Assembly: GCF_008271695.1 (NCBI RefSeq)
Contig: NZ_VKKY01000002.1
Coordinates: 372,001-436,000 of the forward strand
DNA from: Rufibacter hautae
Lineage (GTDB): Bacteria; Bacteroidota; Bacteroidia; Cytophagales; Hymenobacteraceae
DNA length: 64,000 nucleotides
Direction of reading: 5' to 3'
Shown here: piece after piece, positions 29,242 to 40,500 of the stretch
Layout: the number at the start of each line of letters is the position of its first letter
Position numbering within the stretch: position 1 is the stretch's first letter
Notes under the pieces: generated by a model
Databases searched by the model: none
What the model saw: the letters and a program-made list of their open reading frames with translations, nothing else
Told to the model about the DNA's origin: nothing
Translations under genes and position numbers: made by a program

Positions 29242-30396
29242 ATGAATTCACAAGAACACAAAAAGCATAGCGTACTAGCGCGGCCTTCCTACGGGAATTT
29301 CGGACGGCAGGAGTGGGCTTTTCTGGGCACCTCCTGCGGGACAATCAAGACCCTGGCCGATAGCATCATCGCGGCCTTGTCTCCAATATATGCCTGTGGT
29401 TACGTAGATGCCCAGCACCTCAAAGACCAGGAAGAGGCTATTCTTCCCGCCCGGTTAGAGGCTGGTGCCTTAGTAGAGTACACTGACCAGATTACGTACG
29501 GCCAGTTCAGTTATAAGCAGTCCCCTAATTCCTTCCGGTTCCGGGAGATGTTCTCAGAGGTGGATATGGTGTTGGTGAACGGCAACCACCAGCAGGCGAA
29601 GGCACAGGTGATCATCCTGGACGAAAACAAAAGGGCCTCCTTGCAGAAAAGGGTGGCGCAACTCAACAATGTGCAGTTGATCCTTCTCACCCATTCTGTC
29701 ACCGAGGTGTTTGACTTTGTGCAACAAGCCGTTCCAGGCTGGCAAGAGCTTCCTACCCTAAAGATTACCGATACCACCGAAATCGTCTCGTTTTTCAAAA
29801 AACAGCTGCAAAACGCAACCCCTGTCTTGAACGGCCTGGTACTGGCGGGCGGAAAAAGCGTGCGCATGGGGCAGGACAAAGGAGCCATGGCATGGCACGG
29901 GAAAGAGCAGCGGTACTTTGTGGCAGACATGCTGCAGGGCTTCTGTCAGAACGTGTTTATCTCCTGCCGGCCAGAACAATCTGCTTCCCTCAGCAACACC
30001 TACCGCTACCTGCCAGATAGTTTCACTGATTTAGGGCCGTACGGTGCAATCCTGTCCGCCTTCAGGGAACAGCCCGATGCCGCCTGGTTGGTCATAGCCT
30101 GTGATCTTCCGCTGCTGGATGCCAAAACCCTGCAGCACCTTATAGAAAACAGAGCAGTCTCTGCCACGGCCACCACTTTTGAAAGTCCGCACGATGGCTT
30201 CCCAGAACCCCTCATCACCATCTGGGAACCGAAGAGCTACCCTGTCCTGCTTTCCTTTTTGGCCCAAGGATACACTTGCCCCAGAAAGGTTTTGAGGAAC
30301 AGCCCCATTAACCTTATAAAGCCTATAAACCCAGAAGCACTTCTGAATGTGAACACTCCCCAGGAAGCAGAAGAAGTCAAGCAAAAGCTAGGCTGA
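29242..30396 (+). CDS. MobA-like nucleotidyltransferase with extra N-terminal domain
   Basis: 384 residues. The C-terminal half (about 193-384) is a MobA-type nucleotidyltransferase: LVLAGGKSVRMGQDKG is the NTP-binding motif, followed by DLGPYGAILSAF and the metal-binding VIACDLPLLD. MobA links GMP to molybdopterin. The N-terminal half (about 1-190) has LGTSCGTIKTL at the place of a P-loop, but it is degenerate, so a MobB-like origin is only a guess. No other molybdenum cofactor gene is in the window. A relative that transfers another nucleotide cannot be excluded. Confidence 0.75.
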   Translation: MNSQEHKKHSVLARPSYGNFGRQEWAFLGTSCGTIKTLADSIIAALSPIYACGYVDAQHLKDQEEAILPARLEAGALVEYTDQITYGQFSYKQSPNSFRFREMFSEVDMVLVNGNHQQAKAQVIILDENKRASLQKRVAQLNNVQLILLTHSVTEVFDFVQQAVPGWQELPTLKITDTTEIVSFFKKQLQNATPVLNGLVLAGGKSVRMGQDKGAMAWHGKEQRYFVADMLQGFCQNVFISCRPEQSASLSNTYRYLPDSFTDLGPYGAILSAFREQPDAAWLVIACDLPLLDAKTLQHLIENRAVSATATTFESPHDGFPEPLITIWEPKSYPVLLSFLAQGYTCPRKVLRNSPINLIKPINPEALLNVNTPQEAEEVKQKLG

Positions 30397-30535
30397 GTTG
30401 CATGTTGAAATAGGGGGAGTCCTAAAACCGAGGAGGACTTTCGGCTTAACTGCCATTTTCAGATTTTAGTGACAAAGCCATGGAAGTGGTATTATCATAC
30501 GCACGCATCCTTTGCAGTCACACCCGTTTAGAACC

Positions 30536-31033
30536 ATGGAGAAAATAGAACCTGTCATCACCCTTTTGCCTGAGAAGAAATTGATGGGCAGGAAGTTGAC
30601 CATGTCATTGGCAAGTGATAAAACAGGTGAGCTCTGGAGAAGCTTTTTGCTAAGGCGCCGAGAAATCCGGAACAACATAGGCGCTGAACTTTATTCCATG
30701 CAGGTATATGGTTCCATGTATTTCGAGAACTTCAGTTTATTGAATGAATTTGAAAAATGGGCCACCGTTGAAGTCTCAGATTTTAATACAGTGCCAAGTG
30801 GAATGCAAACCTATACCTTGCTCAAAGGCCTGTATGCCGTCTTCCATTACAAAGGGCTGAGCACCGATACTTCCATCTTCCAGTACATTTTCACTTCTTG
30901 GCTACCTACCTCCGGTTACTCTTTAGACAACAGGCCACATTTTGAAATTCTGGGCGAAAAATACAGGAACAACCATCCAGATTCTGAGGAAGAGATATGG
31001 ATACCTGTCAAACCAAAGGAATCAAGAGAATAG
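30536..31033 (+). CDS. GyrI-like effector-binding domain protein
   Basis: 165 residues from the ATG at 30536 (a TTG at 30512 opens a slightly longer frame). Features such as LMGRKLTMSL at the start, AVFHYKGLST near 100 and a final EIWIPVK fit the AraC effector-binding / GyrI-like fold without a DNA-binding domain. Such stand-alone domains bind small hydrophobic molecules or inhibit gyrase. Specific role unknown; it stands alone. Confidence 0.7.
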   Translation: MEKIEPVITLLPEKKLMGRKLTMSLASDKTGELWRSFLLRRREIRNNIGAELYSMQVYGSMYFENFSLLNEFEKWATVEVSDFNTVPSGMQTYTLLKGLYAVFHYKGLSTDTSIFQYIFTSWLPTSGYSLDNRPHFEILGEKYRNNHPDSEEEIWIPVKPKESRE

Positions 31034-31416
31034 CTAGTGGAGGAACCCAAACTGGCTAAGTGCTCACATCCAAAAGGAAGAAAACTTGCCTTCCTACCTT
31101 AGCCCAAGTTAAGCCTCTTGCACTTTCCGCATCAGTAGCGCTTTTTATAAGTATTTCCCAGTAGCCCACACCTGCCTAGTATTATCTTCAACACGGTTGA
31201 AAACGGTAGGCCCGTCTCTATCGGCATTTAAGCCAAATAGCTATGCTTGCGCATTAATTGATTTTTAGCAATGTATAAGTGAGCAAAGGGATAAGAAATT
31301 TAGCTTGTACTATGTTGGTATATTGCAATGGGTCCTCGTAAAAAGTTCTCCCTAGGAAGTTGATATCTCGATAGAATTGTTAGATTTGACTTAGTAACAA
31401 AAATAAAATTCTATAT
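31034..31416. other. Intergenic gap, nothing recognised
   Basis: About 380 bases. No reading frame or hairpin that I can support. It should hold the promoter of the coiled-coil exported protein. Confidence 0.4.
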
Positions 31417-32250
31417 ATGAGAAAAACTTTTACTCGACTGCAAGTAATTGCACTATCAATGGTATTTATTGGAATGGCTCCCGTCGCTTTGGCCCAAGGT
31501 CCACGCATTGAAGAAGCTGAAATGGTGGTCAATGGAATCAGCCGAAAAGGTCAACGTGCCACCCTCCAGTTAGACCGTGAAGTGGTAGAGCGTGCCTGGA
31601 AAATTTATTTAAAAGACCAATCCGGTACTCGGGTCAGCGGCGTACCAGTCTGGCCCTTCTCCAAAGCAAAAGCGCCTAAAGGAATCTACACCATTGAGAA
31701 AGGGAAGATAGATACTATCAGCAGCAGCCCGGTGAACATCGTCTCTAAAGTGGAAGGCGGACAGGATAGCACCACGGTTTGGTGGTCACTAGAGGTTGGT
31801 GGCAAGAACCTGAACCAGGGAGACACCCCTAAGGAATGGGAACGCACCGCCGGCTTACTGCAGCAATTTGCCCGCAACCTTTACCTGGAGGATGTTCAGT
31901 CAGAGGTGGACTACGCAGAGGATGTAGTGGTTTACTCTAAAGCAGAAGCAGAGCGGATGGCCCGATCGGCGAGTAAAATCCAGGCTAAAATAGACAAAAA
32001 ACAAGAGGAGAAGCGCACCATGGAAGCGGCCCTGGCTTCTAAAACGAAGGAATTGGAGCGTTTAAACCAAGATATGCAGGAAAACCTGAATCGGCAGGAA
32101 ATTGCTTTGGCGGCCAAAGAGCGGGAACTGGATGAGATGAACAAGAAGCTGCAGAGATGGCTGATCAGGCAAGAAGTGGCCCAACAGGAAATGGAAATCA
32201 TGCGCCAGACGGTGGAAGTGGTGAAAGCGAAGATCAGCAGAATGATCTAA
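31417..32250 (+). CDS. Exported coiled-coil protein of unknown function
   Basis: 277 residues. A signal peptide ends at VALAQG (about residue 27). A globular part (about 28-165, with VPVWPFSKAKAPKG) is followed by a long charged coiled coil from about 170 to the end, rich in Glu, Lys and Gln heptads. Probably periplasmic. No enzyme motif seen. The gene has its own strong terminator. Confidence 0.65.
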   Translation: MRKTFTRLQVIALSMVFIGMAPVALAQGPRIEEAEMVVNGISRKGQRATLQLDREVVERAWKIYLKDQSGTRVSGVPVWPFSKAKAPKGIYTIEKGKIDTISSSPVNIVSKVEGGQDSTTVWWSLEVGGKNLNQGDTPKEWERTAGLLQQFARNLYLEDVQSEVDYAEDVVVYSKAEAERMARSASKIQAKIDKKQEEKRTMEAALASKTKELERLNQDMQENLNRQEIALAAKERELDEMNKKLQRWLIRQEVAQQEMEIMRQTVEVVKAKISRMI

Positions 32251-32268
32251 TCTGAGACCAGGTTTATT

Positions 32269-32314
32269 AAACAGATCGGCCCTGCGGTAAGTTACCGCAG
32301 GGCCGAACTGTTTT
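32269..32314 (+). terminator. Rho-independent terminator
   Basis: A stem of about 20 bp, from AACAGATCGGCCCTGCGG to its inverse, with one mismatch, a tiny loop and a short T-run. It is 18 bases after the coiled-coil gene. TTTTAGGGCTATTTTC of the palindrome group follows immediately. Confidence 0.85.
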
Positions 32315-32511
32315 AGGGCTATTTTCGCCTAAACAAGGCAAAATCACTAGCACTTGAAAGAGGCAAACAGGTGTCTTTTTCTCTCAACATAGAGTAAAGA
32401 GCCTTCTTTGTAATAAGTAAATACAAGTAGTCCTGGAAGATTATCACCTTTATGTCATAGTAGGACTGCTTAAATGAGCTGCGAAAAGCATCAATGGTGT
32501 TGTTTCAGAGA

Positions 32512-35500
32512 CTAAAGCATTGACAACTTCTTCACTACCTTTCCGCGTTCTGTTTGTACAATCACCAAGAAGAGCCCGGCGTTTTCTCCAGACAGGTTTA
32601 TCTCCATCTGCTCAGGTTGTCCTTCTACATGATTCTGGCTGTACAGGAGTTTCCCGGCAATGTCAAACACTTGTACAGCCTGCACACTGAAATCGGCGGT
32701 GGTAAAGTCAACAGTGAATTTGCCTGAGCTGGGGTTAGGGTACACTTTGATGGCCTGGTCAGGGGTGAGTTCTTCCACTTTGAAGTCCTGCTCAGCTTTT
32801 CCACCCAGGCCTGCAATGGATAACTTGCCTGAAGTAGCTCCCCGCGGTACTTTAACTTTCATGTAGGTAGCTGATGCCTCCAGCACAAGGGCCTTTGCCT
32901 CGCCAAAGGTTATCGTGTCCTGTTCTCCCAAAACATTGAAGTGCTCGCCCTTCAACTCCACCACCGTTCCTACACTACCAGCGGCAGGAAGGACTTGAGC
33001 AAGCACCGGGGCAGGAATAACCTCAAAGGGTCTGGAAGTTGTGCCGCCTGGATTGGTCACGTGTACGCTGCCCGTTCTGGCTCCGGAAGGTACCCGAACT
33101 ACCAAACTGGTTTCAGTTGCCTGCAACACCTGCGCTGCTTTGTCCTCAAATAAAACCTGGTTGCGCTGCGCCGATGGGGCAAAGTTTTCTCCCTGCAAGG
33201 TAAGATCCCCGCCCACCCGCTGCCTTTCCTTGTCAAAGCCTGATAGCACCGGGGCAAACCAAACTTTGTAGAGGGTGGCACTGGTTACATCTCCGCCTTT
33301 GCTTAAGATGGTGAATCTATTAGAGGTGGATCCGGCAGGCACCTTTACCGTGATGGAGTTTTGCCCAAATCGGATGATCTCGCAATTGACCGAACCCAGT
33401 TGAACTGCTTCAATCAAATCAGGGCTTAAATAGTCGCCTTGCAGGGTTACTTCTGATCCTATGATCCCTTCTACAGGGGACACGGAGGTAAGGGTAGGCG
33501 GCTGAAAGATGGTGAAATCACCAGAGCTATTGGTGGAACCGTCTGGGGTAATTAGTTTCACCTTTCCTGAATAGGCATTAGACGGTACCCGTACCTTCAA
33601 CTCAGTCGCGGTGGCGCTTTCCACCTGGGTAGCCACTCCGTTGAAGGTAACTTTATTGTCAGTGATAACTTCTGAGAAATCTTTCCCTGAAATGGTGACC
33701 ACAGTACCGGCACGGCCTGCAGTAGGGGAAAGAGTGGTGATGGTGGGAGAGACCACTACGTCCTCTAAAGAGAGCTGCCTATCTGGGTTCACCACCGGCG
33801 GCATGTCATAAATGCGGTTCTGGGTGGTGTTGGTCCGCACGGGCTCGTTGTAGTCGAAGAAAATATCGGCCAGGTTCTCTATGAGGTGTTTCTCCGCCAA
33901 ACCAGCCTTGGGTTTGACACTGAACTGAATGGCCCCGTTACTACCTGCCTGATTTCTGGCGCTGTCTGGCAGCATGATGTTGTCAAATGTAAAGGTAACC
34001 ACTGGCCGTTCTTGCCCGCTAATATTTATGCGGTATGGATGCGTCACCGCGCCAACTTTGAAGGTGCTCATGTCCAAATCCGCGGAAAGGGTATCCACCA
34101 CTACCACACGGTACGCGTAGTCGGTACCCGTGTTCTGGAACCTAACGGTGTAGCGTAGTGGCGTATTCGTAGGGGTGTAGTGCTCAGCCGTAAGCCCAAC
34201 AGGCACCACCTGTTTGTCATTAGGGTCAAAAGAGTCGATGATAGGCAGACACTCCTCTGTGATTTCCGGCTCAGCGTCATCGGGTGGGAGCGCCATCATA
34301 GGCAAGGCAGGGATGCCGTTGTTTCTGGCCCGAATTTCCAGGTTTGCACTGGCTAGCGTTTTGATGGGGTGCCCCTGGGGCTGGTCGGCCTCTACCCGTA
34401 TTACCCTGCCATCTGTGGGGAAGCGCAGGACCAGGCTGTCACCAGCAGAAAGTTTGTATTTGCTGGAAAGGGAAAGCTCCAAGTCTTGGAAAACCCGGAG
34501 AGAGAGGCTGTCTGTCATGTTACCCTGTCCTTGATTCAGAACCACGAATCGGGTTCTGCCTTCTCCCAAGTCACTTCCACTGATGGCAATGTCCGCTTGG
34601 CTGTAATTAGCCTCAAAAGTGTAAGAGTTGGAAGGGGTGATCCAGGCTTTGGTACAAACAGTGAGGCCCCGAATAGAAGGATCAGCGCAGGAAACGGAGT
34701 CTGTGATGGTGATGGTGCCGCGTTGATTAGGTTGCAGGTCTCCCACCTGGAACACAAGGTTTCCCTCGTCATCCTTGGTATACGGAACGCTGGCGGAAAT
34801 AAAAGAGACGAACTCCGGTAACTGAACGGTCACTTGGCCATTTGGTGCAGCCGTAAAGCCGGAATTCGAGTAAGAGACTGTAGTAGTGTTGCGGAAGCAT
34901 CGGCGACGGCGGTCTGAGGAGACACTGACGTTGAGATACGGGTTAAGGGTGACTTTCGCCCCGAAGTTATTACCTGAAGAATAATGGCCGTGTTTTTCAA
35001 AATGGATTCCATTCGCCGCCTCTCCTGATACACAGGTGGTGGTTAACATTTTACCGTTCGTGTTTTCGAATTCCGGCTTCACGGTATAAGTGCCCTCCCC
35101 AACCAGCAGGCGGTAATTTCCAGACGCATCGGTTACCCCATAGTACGGCCCTGGTTCTGCTTTCACAATGATATCGGCCAGGGCAGATTCATGGGCGTCT
35201 ACAACACAGTTAAAGTTATTATCTTGGAATATGTTTCCTTCAATCATGTTGTATTCCCGAGCAGAAGTTGCAGCATAGAATGTTACTAAATCATACTGCG
35301 GATCTGCCATTGCTAAGAGGCTGCCACTTCTATTCATGGCCACACTAGGGGTGTAAATAGGCAATGCAAAATTTAACTTACCCGTAAGGTCATAATATTT
35401 TACAAATGGACCCCTGGTACCTTGGTGGGTGTCACCTAAGGTAGCTACTAAAATATTGCCGAATGCATCTGAAGAGATGCTGGCACGAATCTGATAGTAG

Positions 35501-37020
35501 TCTGGTTCTTCTATGTCAAAAGAGCCGTATTGTTGGATAATCTTACCAGAAGGAGAAAATTTTTGAATCCGTTTACCGTGTAGATCCAATACAAAAACAT
35601 TCCCGGCGGCGTCAACAGTAACATCTAATGGCATGTATAATTCTCCTAGACCCTTTCCCTTAGGTCCTATCCTTGCTATGGTCTTCCCCTGAGGATCCAG
35701 TTTTAACAAGGAGTGATTATCTCCATTATCATAACTGGTTACATACATATTGCCTTCGTGGTCAACGGCTAAACCTGCTGTAGCATATTTCCTTTGGCTT
35801 CCATAATATAGTCCCGGCTTAGGAGCTGTAAACGTTGCTAATTGTTGCCCATTTGAATTAAATTTTTTGATAATTGAGGTTGAGCTTCCATAATATTCTA
35901 GAATATAGATAAAGCCCTTGTCATCTATCGTGAAAGTTAGAGGGTTGGTGAGGTAGGCAATGTTAAGCTTGAAGCTTTTATCCTCTTCTCCTTTCAAATT
36001 GAATTTAACTAACTGGCCTTTGATATGATCCAGAATAAAGAAATTGCCTGATTTATCAAAGTCTACTTCGTGAGGACGTCGCTCGTTTCCTATCTGTTCA
36101 ACAACCTTCTGCTCCTGGTCATATTTTAATATATAATCTCCATCTGTCCTGGCCATGGAAACATACATATAGTTCTGATCATCAAAAAGAAGATGATTTC
36201 CGCTGCTGGAACTTATTGAAAGTCTTTTCTTGAATGCACCAGTTGGTGAAAAAACATTGATAGGTGATTGATAATTGTAGATGTAAAGGTCACCGTTTTT
36301 ATCTACATCTATATTTAAAGTATAGGGTTTGTTTAATCCTTTTTCCTTTAGTAAATCCTCGGAAAACTGCTGTATAATTTTTCCTTTCCGATCAAAGTAG
36401 GAAATATACGGGGTAGGGTCCCACGTTGACTTTTTAACTTCAGCTAGGTAAATATTATTCTGCCTGTCAAAAGCAAGTTTGGTGTTATTGGAGTCAAAAT
36501 TTCCGTAAGGGTCTGTTAGAGTAATTGTCTCAATAAGGTTGCCTTCTGAAGTATATACAAATAATTTTCTGGTAGGTACATCAAAAAGGTTGATGTTATT
36601 ATTATGATCTATATGTATAGACAAGTACTCCCCTAAAGTTATGCCTTCTACCTCAGGAAATACCTTAATAAGTTTTCCATTCTTATCGTGCTTTTCAATG
36701 CGCTTCTTCTTTGGGTTAAGAATGTAGATGAACTGTGCCTGATCAACTACCAGATCTAAATACACACCTTCGGTATTGCCGTATGCATATTCATATTCCT
36801 TTAAATCTACCCTGAAGTCAAGTAACGTTTTTCCATTCTTCACTTTCACCACCCTAGACATTTCTGTGAGGTACAGATTTCCTTCTTGGTCTATAGCCGA
36901 GGTATAGATAGTCATGGCTGGGACACTTCCCACAGTAAACTTTTTCTGATAAGGATTGACTTGGGCAAAGGAAGAAGAAAGGGAGAGGAGGGTAAATAAG
37001 CAGAGTAAAAGTATTCTCAT
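32512..37020 (-). CDS. Giant T9SS-exported NHL-repeat/IPT surface protein (paralog 1)
   Basis: 1502 residues with a signal peptide ending SSSFAQ. About residues 25-590 are NHL-type beta-propeller repeats (for example LDLHGKRIQKFSPSGKIIQQ). Then come a carboxypeptidase-regulatory-like Ig module (VKAEPGPYYGVTDASGNYR), a conserved middle part with RRRRCF and SFDPNDKQVVP (a Bacteroidota cell-surface domain, DUF7619-like), and four IPT/TIG domains (about 1075-1410). The T9SS type A domain starts at VYPNPSSGKF. Likely a surface-anchored binding protein. It is followed on the 5' side by a second, longer paralog of the same architecture and strand, so the pair arose by tandem duplication. Confidence 0.87.
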   Translation of the reverse strand: MRILLLCLFTLLSLSSSFAQVNPYQKKFTVGSVPAMTIYTSAIDQEGNLYLTEMSRVVKVKNGKTLLDFRVDLKEYEYAYGNTEGVYLDLVVDQAQFIYILNPKKKRIEKHDKNGKLIKVFPEVEGITLGEYLSIHIDHNNNINLFDVPTRKLFVYTSEGNLIETITLTDPYGNFDSNNTKLAFDRQNNIYLAEVKKSTWDPTPYISYFDRKGKIIQQFSEDLLKEKGLNKPYTLNIDVDKNGDLYIYNYQSPINVFSPTGAFKKRLSISSSSGNHLLFDDQNYMYVSMARTDGDYILKYDQEQKVVEQIGNERRPHEVDFDKSGNFFILDHIKGQLVKFNLKGEEDKSFKLNIAYLTNPLTFTIDDKGFIYILEYYGSSTSIIKKFNSNGQQLATFTAPKPGLYYGSQRKYATAGLAVDHEGNMYVTSYDNGDNHSLLKLDPQGKTIARIGPKGKGLGELYMPLDVTVDAAGNVFVLDLHGKRIQKFSPSGKIIQQYGSFDIEEPDYYQIRASISSDAFGNILVATLGDTHQGTRGPFVKYYDLTGKLNFALPIYTPSVAMNRSGSLLAMADPQYDLVTFYAATSAREYNMIEGNIFQDNNFNCVVDAHESALADIIVKAEPGPYYGVTDASGNYRLLVGEGTYTVKPEFENTNGKMLTTTCVSGEAANGIHFEKHGHYSSGNNFGAKVTLNPYLNVSVSSDRRRRCFRNTTTVSYSNSGFTAAPNGQVTVQLPEFVSFISASVPYTKDDEGNLVFQVGDLQPNQRGTITITDSVSCADPSIRGLTVCTKAWITPSNSYTFEANYSQADIAISGSDLGEGRTRFVVLNQGQGNMTDSLSLRVFQDLELSLSSKYKLSAGDSLVLRFPTDGRVIRVEADQPQGHPIKTLASANLEIRARNNGIPALPMMALPPDDAEPEITEECLPIIDSFDPNDKQVVPVGLTAEHYTPTNTPLRYTVRFQNTGTDYAYRVVVVDTLSADLDMSTFKVGAVTHPYRINISGQERPVVTFTFDNIMLPDSARNQAGSNGAIQFSVKPKAGLAEKHLIENLADIFFDYNEPVRTNTTQNRIYDMPPVVNPDRQLSLEDVVVSPTITTLSPTAGRAGTVVTISGKDFSEVITDNKVTFNGVATQVESATATELKVRVPSNAYSGKVKLITPDGSTNSSGDFTIFQPPTLTSVSPVEGIIGSEVTLQGDYLSPDLIEAVQLGSVNCEIIRFGQNSITVKVPAGSTSNRFTILSKGGDVTSATLYKVWFAPVLSGFDKERQRVGGDLTLQGENFAPSAQRNQVLFEDKAAQVLQATETSLVVRVPSGARTGSVHVTNPGGTTSRPFEVIPAPVLAQVLPAAGSVGTVVELKGEHFNVLGEQDTITFGEAKALVLEASATYMKVKVPRGATSGKLSIAGLGGKAEQDFKVEELTPDQAIKVYPNPSSGKFTVDFTTADFSVQAVQVFDIAGKLLYSQNHVEGQPEQMEINLSGENAGLFLVIVQTERGKVVKKLSML

Positions 37021-37434
37021 GTATTTGGTCGTATCTAATTTGGAATCAATATGTCTTTTTAAAATTTTGAATGTAAATATATAGAAATGCTAAATCTTAA
37101 TTTATAAATATTTGTTGATCAATCAGCTGAATATTTCCACTTGTTCTATCAAGGATAATGCCTTCTTTTGGCTCTCTATTGCTTGAGGTGTTCATTGCTT
37201 TTGTGCGTAGGCTTTCTTGAAAAGTGCCCAACTTAAATCAAAAGGGCAAAGCGACGGGCGCATACTATGACCATTGTATTACCCAATAAACTTGGCCAAT
37301 TGTAAAAAGGCCATGCTGGCTATCTCTATGTGCCTCAAGTAGAAAGGCACTCTTATCGGGTTTTTTTACCCTCTTTTCTTCAAAACGGGTCATAATCTAA
37401 TTCCTACTATCTACCTTATCTAGAGGTCAGAGCC
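37021..37434. other. Gap between tandem paralogs, promoter region
   Basis: About 410 bases upstream of paralog 1. AT-rich near the gene. No gene seen. Confidence 0.4.
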
Positions 37435-37475
37435 TAAAAAAAAAAAGAGTCAAGGATAAAGCCTTGACTCTTTTT
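37435..37475 (-). terminator. Rho-independent terminator of paralog 2
   Basis: Perfect 14-bp stem (37442-37455 with 37462-37475). Read on the minus strand an 11-T run follows, so paralogs 1 and 2 are separate transcription units. Confidence 0.9.
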
Positions 37476-37500
37476 GATGTTAAAATAATTTCAATTGGTC

Positions 37501-40500
37501 TTATAGAAGGTGAATCCGCTTAATCACTTTCCCCTTTGAGGTTTGCACGACCAAAACATAGATACCCGCTGGCGAGGAAGGAAGATTGATCTCTGCTTTG
37601 GCCAATTGTCCGCTGGGCAGGGGGGCAGTATAAAGCAACTTGCCGGCTACATCGAAGACCTGCACGGAAAGGACGTCAAAGTCTGCTTTGATGAAATCTA
37701 CAGTGAACCGGTCTGGCGTGGGATTGGGGTAAACCTGAATGGCTTGGTCTGGGCTCAGCTCCTCTACTTGGAAGTCCGCCTCCGCGGTTCCTCCCGCACC
37801 TGCGACGGCAACCTTGCCGGTGACGGCTCCTCTGGGTACCTGCACTTTTAAAAGGGAGGGAGAGGTACTGATGATAAGGGCTTCTACACCGGCAAAATAC
37901 ACAGTGTCCCTTTTGTTCAATGTCATAAAGTCCTGGCCATACAGCTCAACTACTGTTCCCACGCTGGCGGAGGTTGGATTGACCTTGGTGATTACGGGAG
38001 CCGGAATGATGTCTATTCTGTGTGTTGCAGTTCCGCCGGGAGTATTGACAGTTACCTGCCCAGAAACGGCACCTATGGGAATACGGACCGTGAGTTGATA
38101 TTCAGCGGACTGTAGTACCTGCGCAGACTTGTCTCCGAAAAGGACTTTATTGCGTTGCGCCTCTTCGGCAAAGTTCCTTCCGGTAAGCGTAAGGTTGCCG
38201 CCAACCCGTTCTCTTGCCTTATCCACCTCTGAGATTACCGGTGGGTACCAAACGTGGTAAGCGGAAGTACTCTGGGTTTGGCCTCCTTTCGATTGTATAC
38301 TGAACCGCCCCGATACTGCATCGGCAGGCACCAATACTTTAATGGATTTAAGACCGTAGCCAATGATGGAGCAAGGGATGGTACCCAAGAAAACCTTTTC
38401 AACCAAATCCTCGGAAAGATGGCTGCCTTCCAGGGTTACCTCGGCCCCAACGCGACCTTCCGCAGGGCTAAACCCGGAGATAACCGGCGGTTGGTACACC
38501 TGGAAAGAAGAACTGCTGGTGCTGTACCCATGTTCGGTTTCCACTTTGATAAGCCCGGTGGTAGCACCGTTAGGGACCTTCACCGTAAGGGAGGTGGGCT
38601 GGGCAGACACCACTTCGGCTAATTGGTTGTTGAACAGTACTTTGTTGAGATGGGCGCTACCTGAAAACTTTGTACCCGTAATCACCACCTGGGTGCCCTG
38701 TTTTCCCCCGGCGGGAGAGAAACTGGCGATAACCGGATGATGCCAAATCTTGAAACTTTCGGTAGTTTCTACTTGCCCGCCCAGCGTTTTAAGCATGATT
38801 TTACCAGAATAGACAGTTTCTGGGACTCCTACTTTTAACTGGGTTTCTGTGGCTTCCAGAACCTGCGCTTGTACCCCGTTAATGGTGAGGGTGTCTTGTG
38901 AGGCAACGGAAGAGAAGTGCTTCCCGGTAATGGTGATCACTTCGCCGGGAACTGCCTCCATGGGCGTAACCGCCGTGAAAACCGGGGGTTGGAAGATTAC
39001 ATAGTCATTGCTGCTGGTGACTGCCCCGTCGGGGGTAACTACTTTTATTTTGCCTGTAAGGGTGTTGGTTGGTACGACCACTTTTAACCTTGTTTCACTG
39101 GCTTCTATCACCTGGGCCTGCACTGCATTAAACAGAACCTGGTTCTTTGACCCGATTAGCCCAAAGTTCTTACCCGTAATGATGACTAGTTGGCCAGCGC
39201 GGCTTTGGCTAGGCGTAAAACCTGTGATGGAAGGGGAGGCCACCACGTCATCTGCAGAAAGCTGTTGGTCTGACTTTACAACCTGAGGCAAGTCATGCAG
39301 GCGGTTGATGGTGGTATTGGTTCTTACCGGCTCGTTGTAGTCAAAGAAGATATCCGCGAAGTTCTCTATCAGGTGCTTGTCAGGAAGGTTGGCCTTAGGT
39401 TTTATGCTGAACTGAATGGAACCGTTACTTTTGGCCTGGTCTACTGAGCTGTCTGGCAGCATGATGTTGTTAAACGTAAACGTAAGCACTGGTCGCTCTT
39501 TGCCTGTAACACTAAGTTTATAGGGGTGAGAGACGGTCCCCATCTGCAACGTAGCCAGGTCTACATCTGCTGACAGCGTATCTACTACCACCACTCTATA
39601 AGCTACATCCGTACCAGTGTTCTGAAACCGCACCGTGTACCTTAGCGGGGTGTTGAAAGGGGTGTAGTGCTCGGCCGTGAGGCCTACTGGTTCCACTTGC
39701 TTATCATTGGGGTCAAAGGAGTCTACAATGGGCAGGCACTGCTCTGTAATCTCCGGCTCAGGATCATCAATGGGAAAGGCCATCATGGGTATGGCGGGAA
39801 GCCCATTGTTGCGTTTCTTTATTTCCACGTTTGCACTGGCAGTAGCTTTGATAGGATTCCCTACCGGCTGGTCTGCCTCTACCCGTATGACCCTCCCCGA
39901 GGTAGGAAACCGCAAAACCAAACTGTCGCCGGAGGCTAATTTATATCGGCTGTTCAACGATAATTCTGTGTCTTGCAGAACCCGGTAGGAGAGGCTATCG
40001 GTCATGTTGCCGCTGCCTTGGTTTTGGATCACGAAACGAACTTGGGTATTCTCCGCAGATGCTCCACTGACCGCTATCTCAGCTTTGTTCCAGGAAGCCG
40101 GTTCAGGTTTGGCATTGGCCGGCGTGATCCAAGCCTTGGTACAGACCGTCAAACCACGGATACTTGGATCATCGCAAGAAACCGAATCAATAATGGATAT
40201 GGTGCCCTGCTGGCCAGGTTTAAGGTCGCCCACCTCAAACACGTAGTTTCCTTTATGGTCCTGATAATGGGGTAAGGAAGCAGAGATGAAAATGACTTCT
40301 GGTGGTAATTGTAGCTTTACCTGTGCGTTCTGGGCAGGGGCAAATCCAGAGTTAGAATAGGCAACTGTGGTCACATTCTGAAAGCACCGACGGCGAAGAC
40401 TTGAGCTTACGTTGACGTTGAGGAAAGGCGTTAGTTTGATATTCAACCCTATATTTGGACCAGCAACTTGGGTAAGAAAACTTTTAACTGGCACTTTGTT

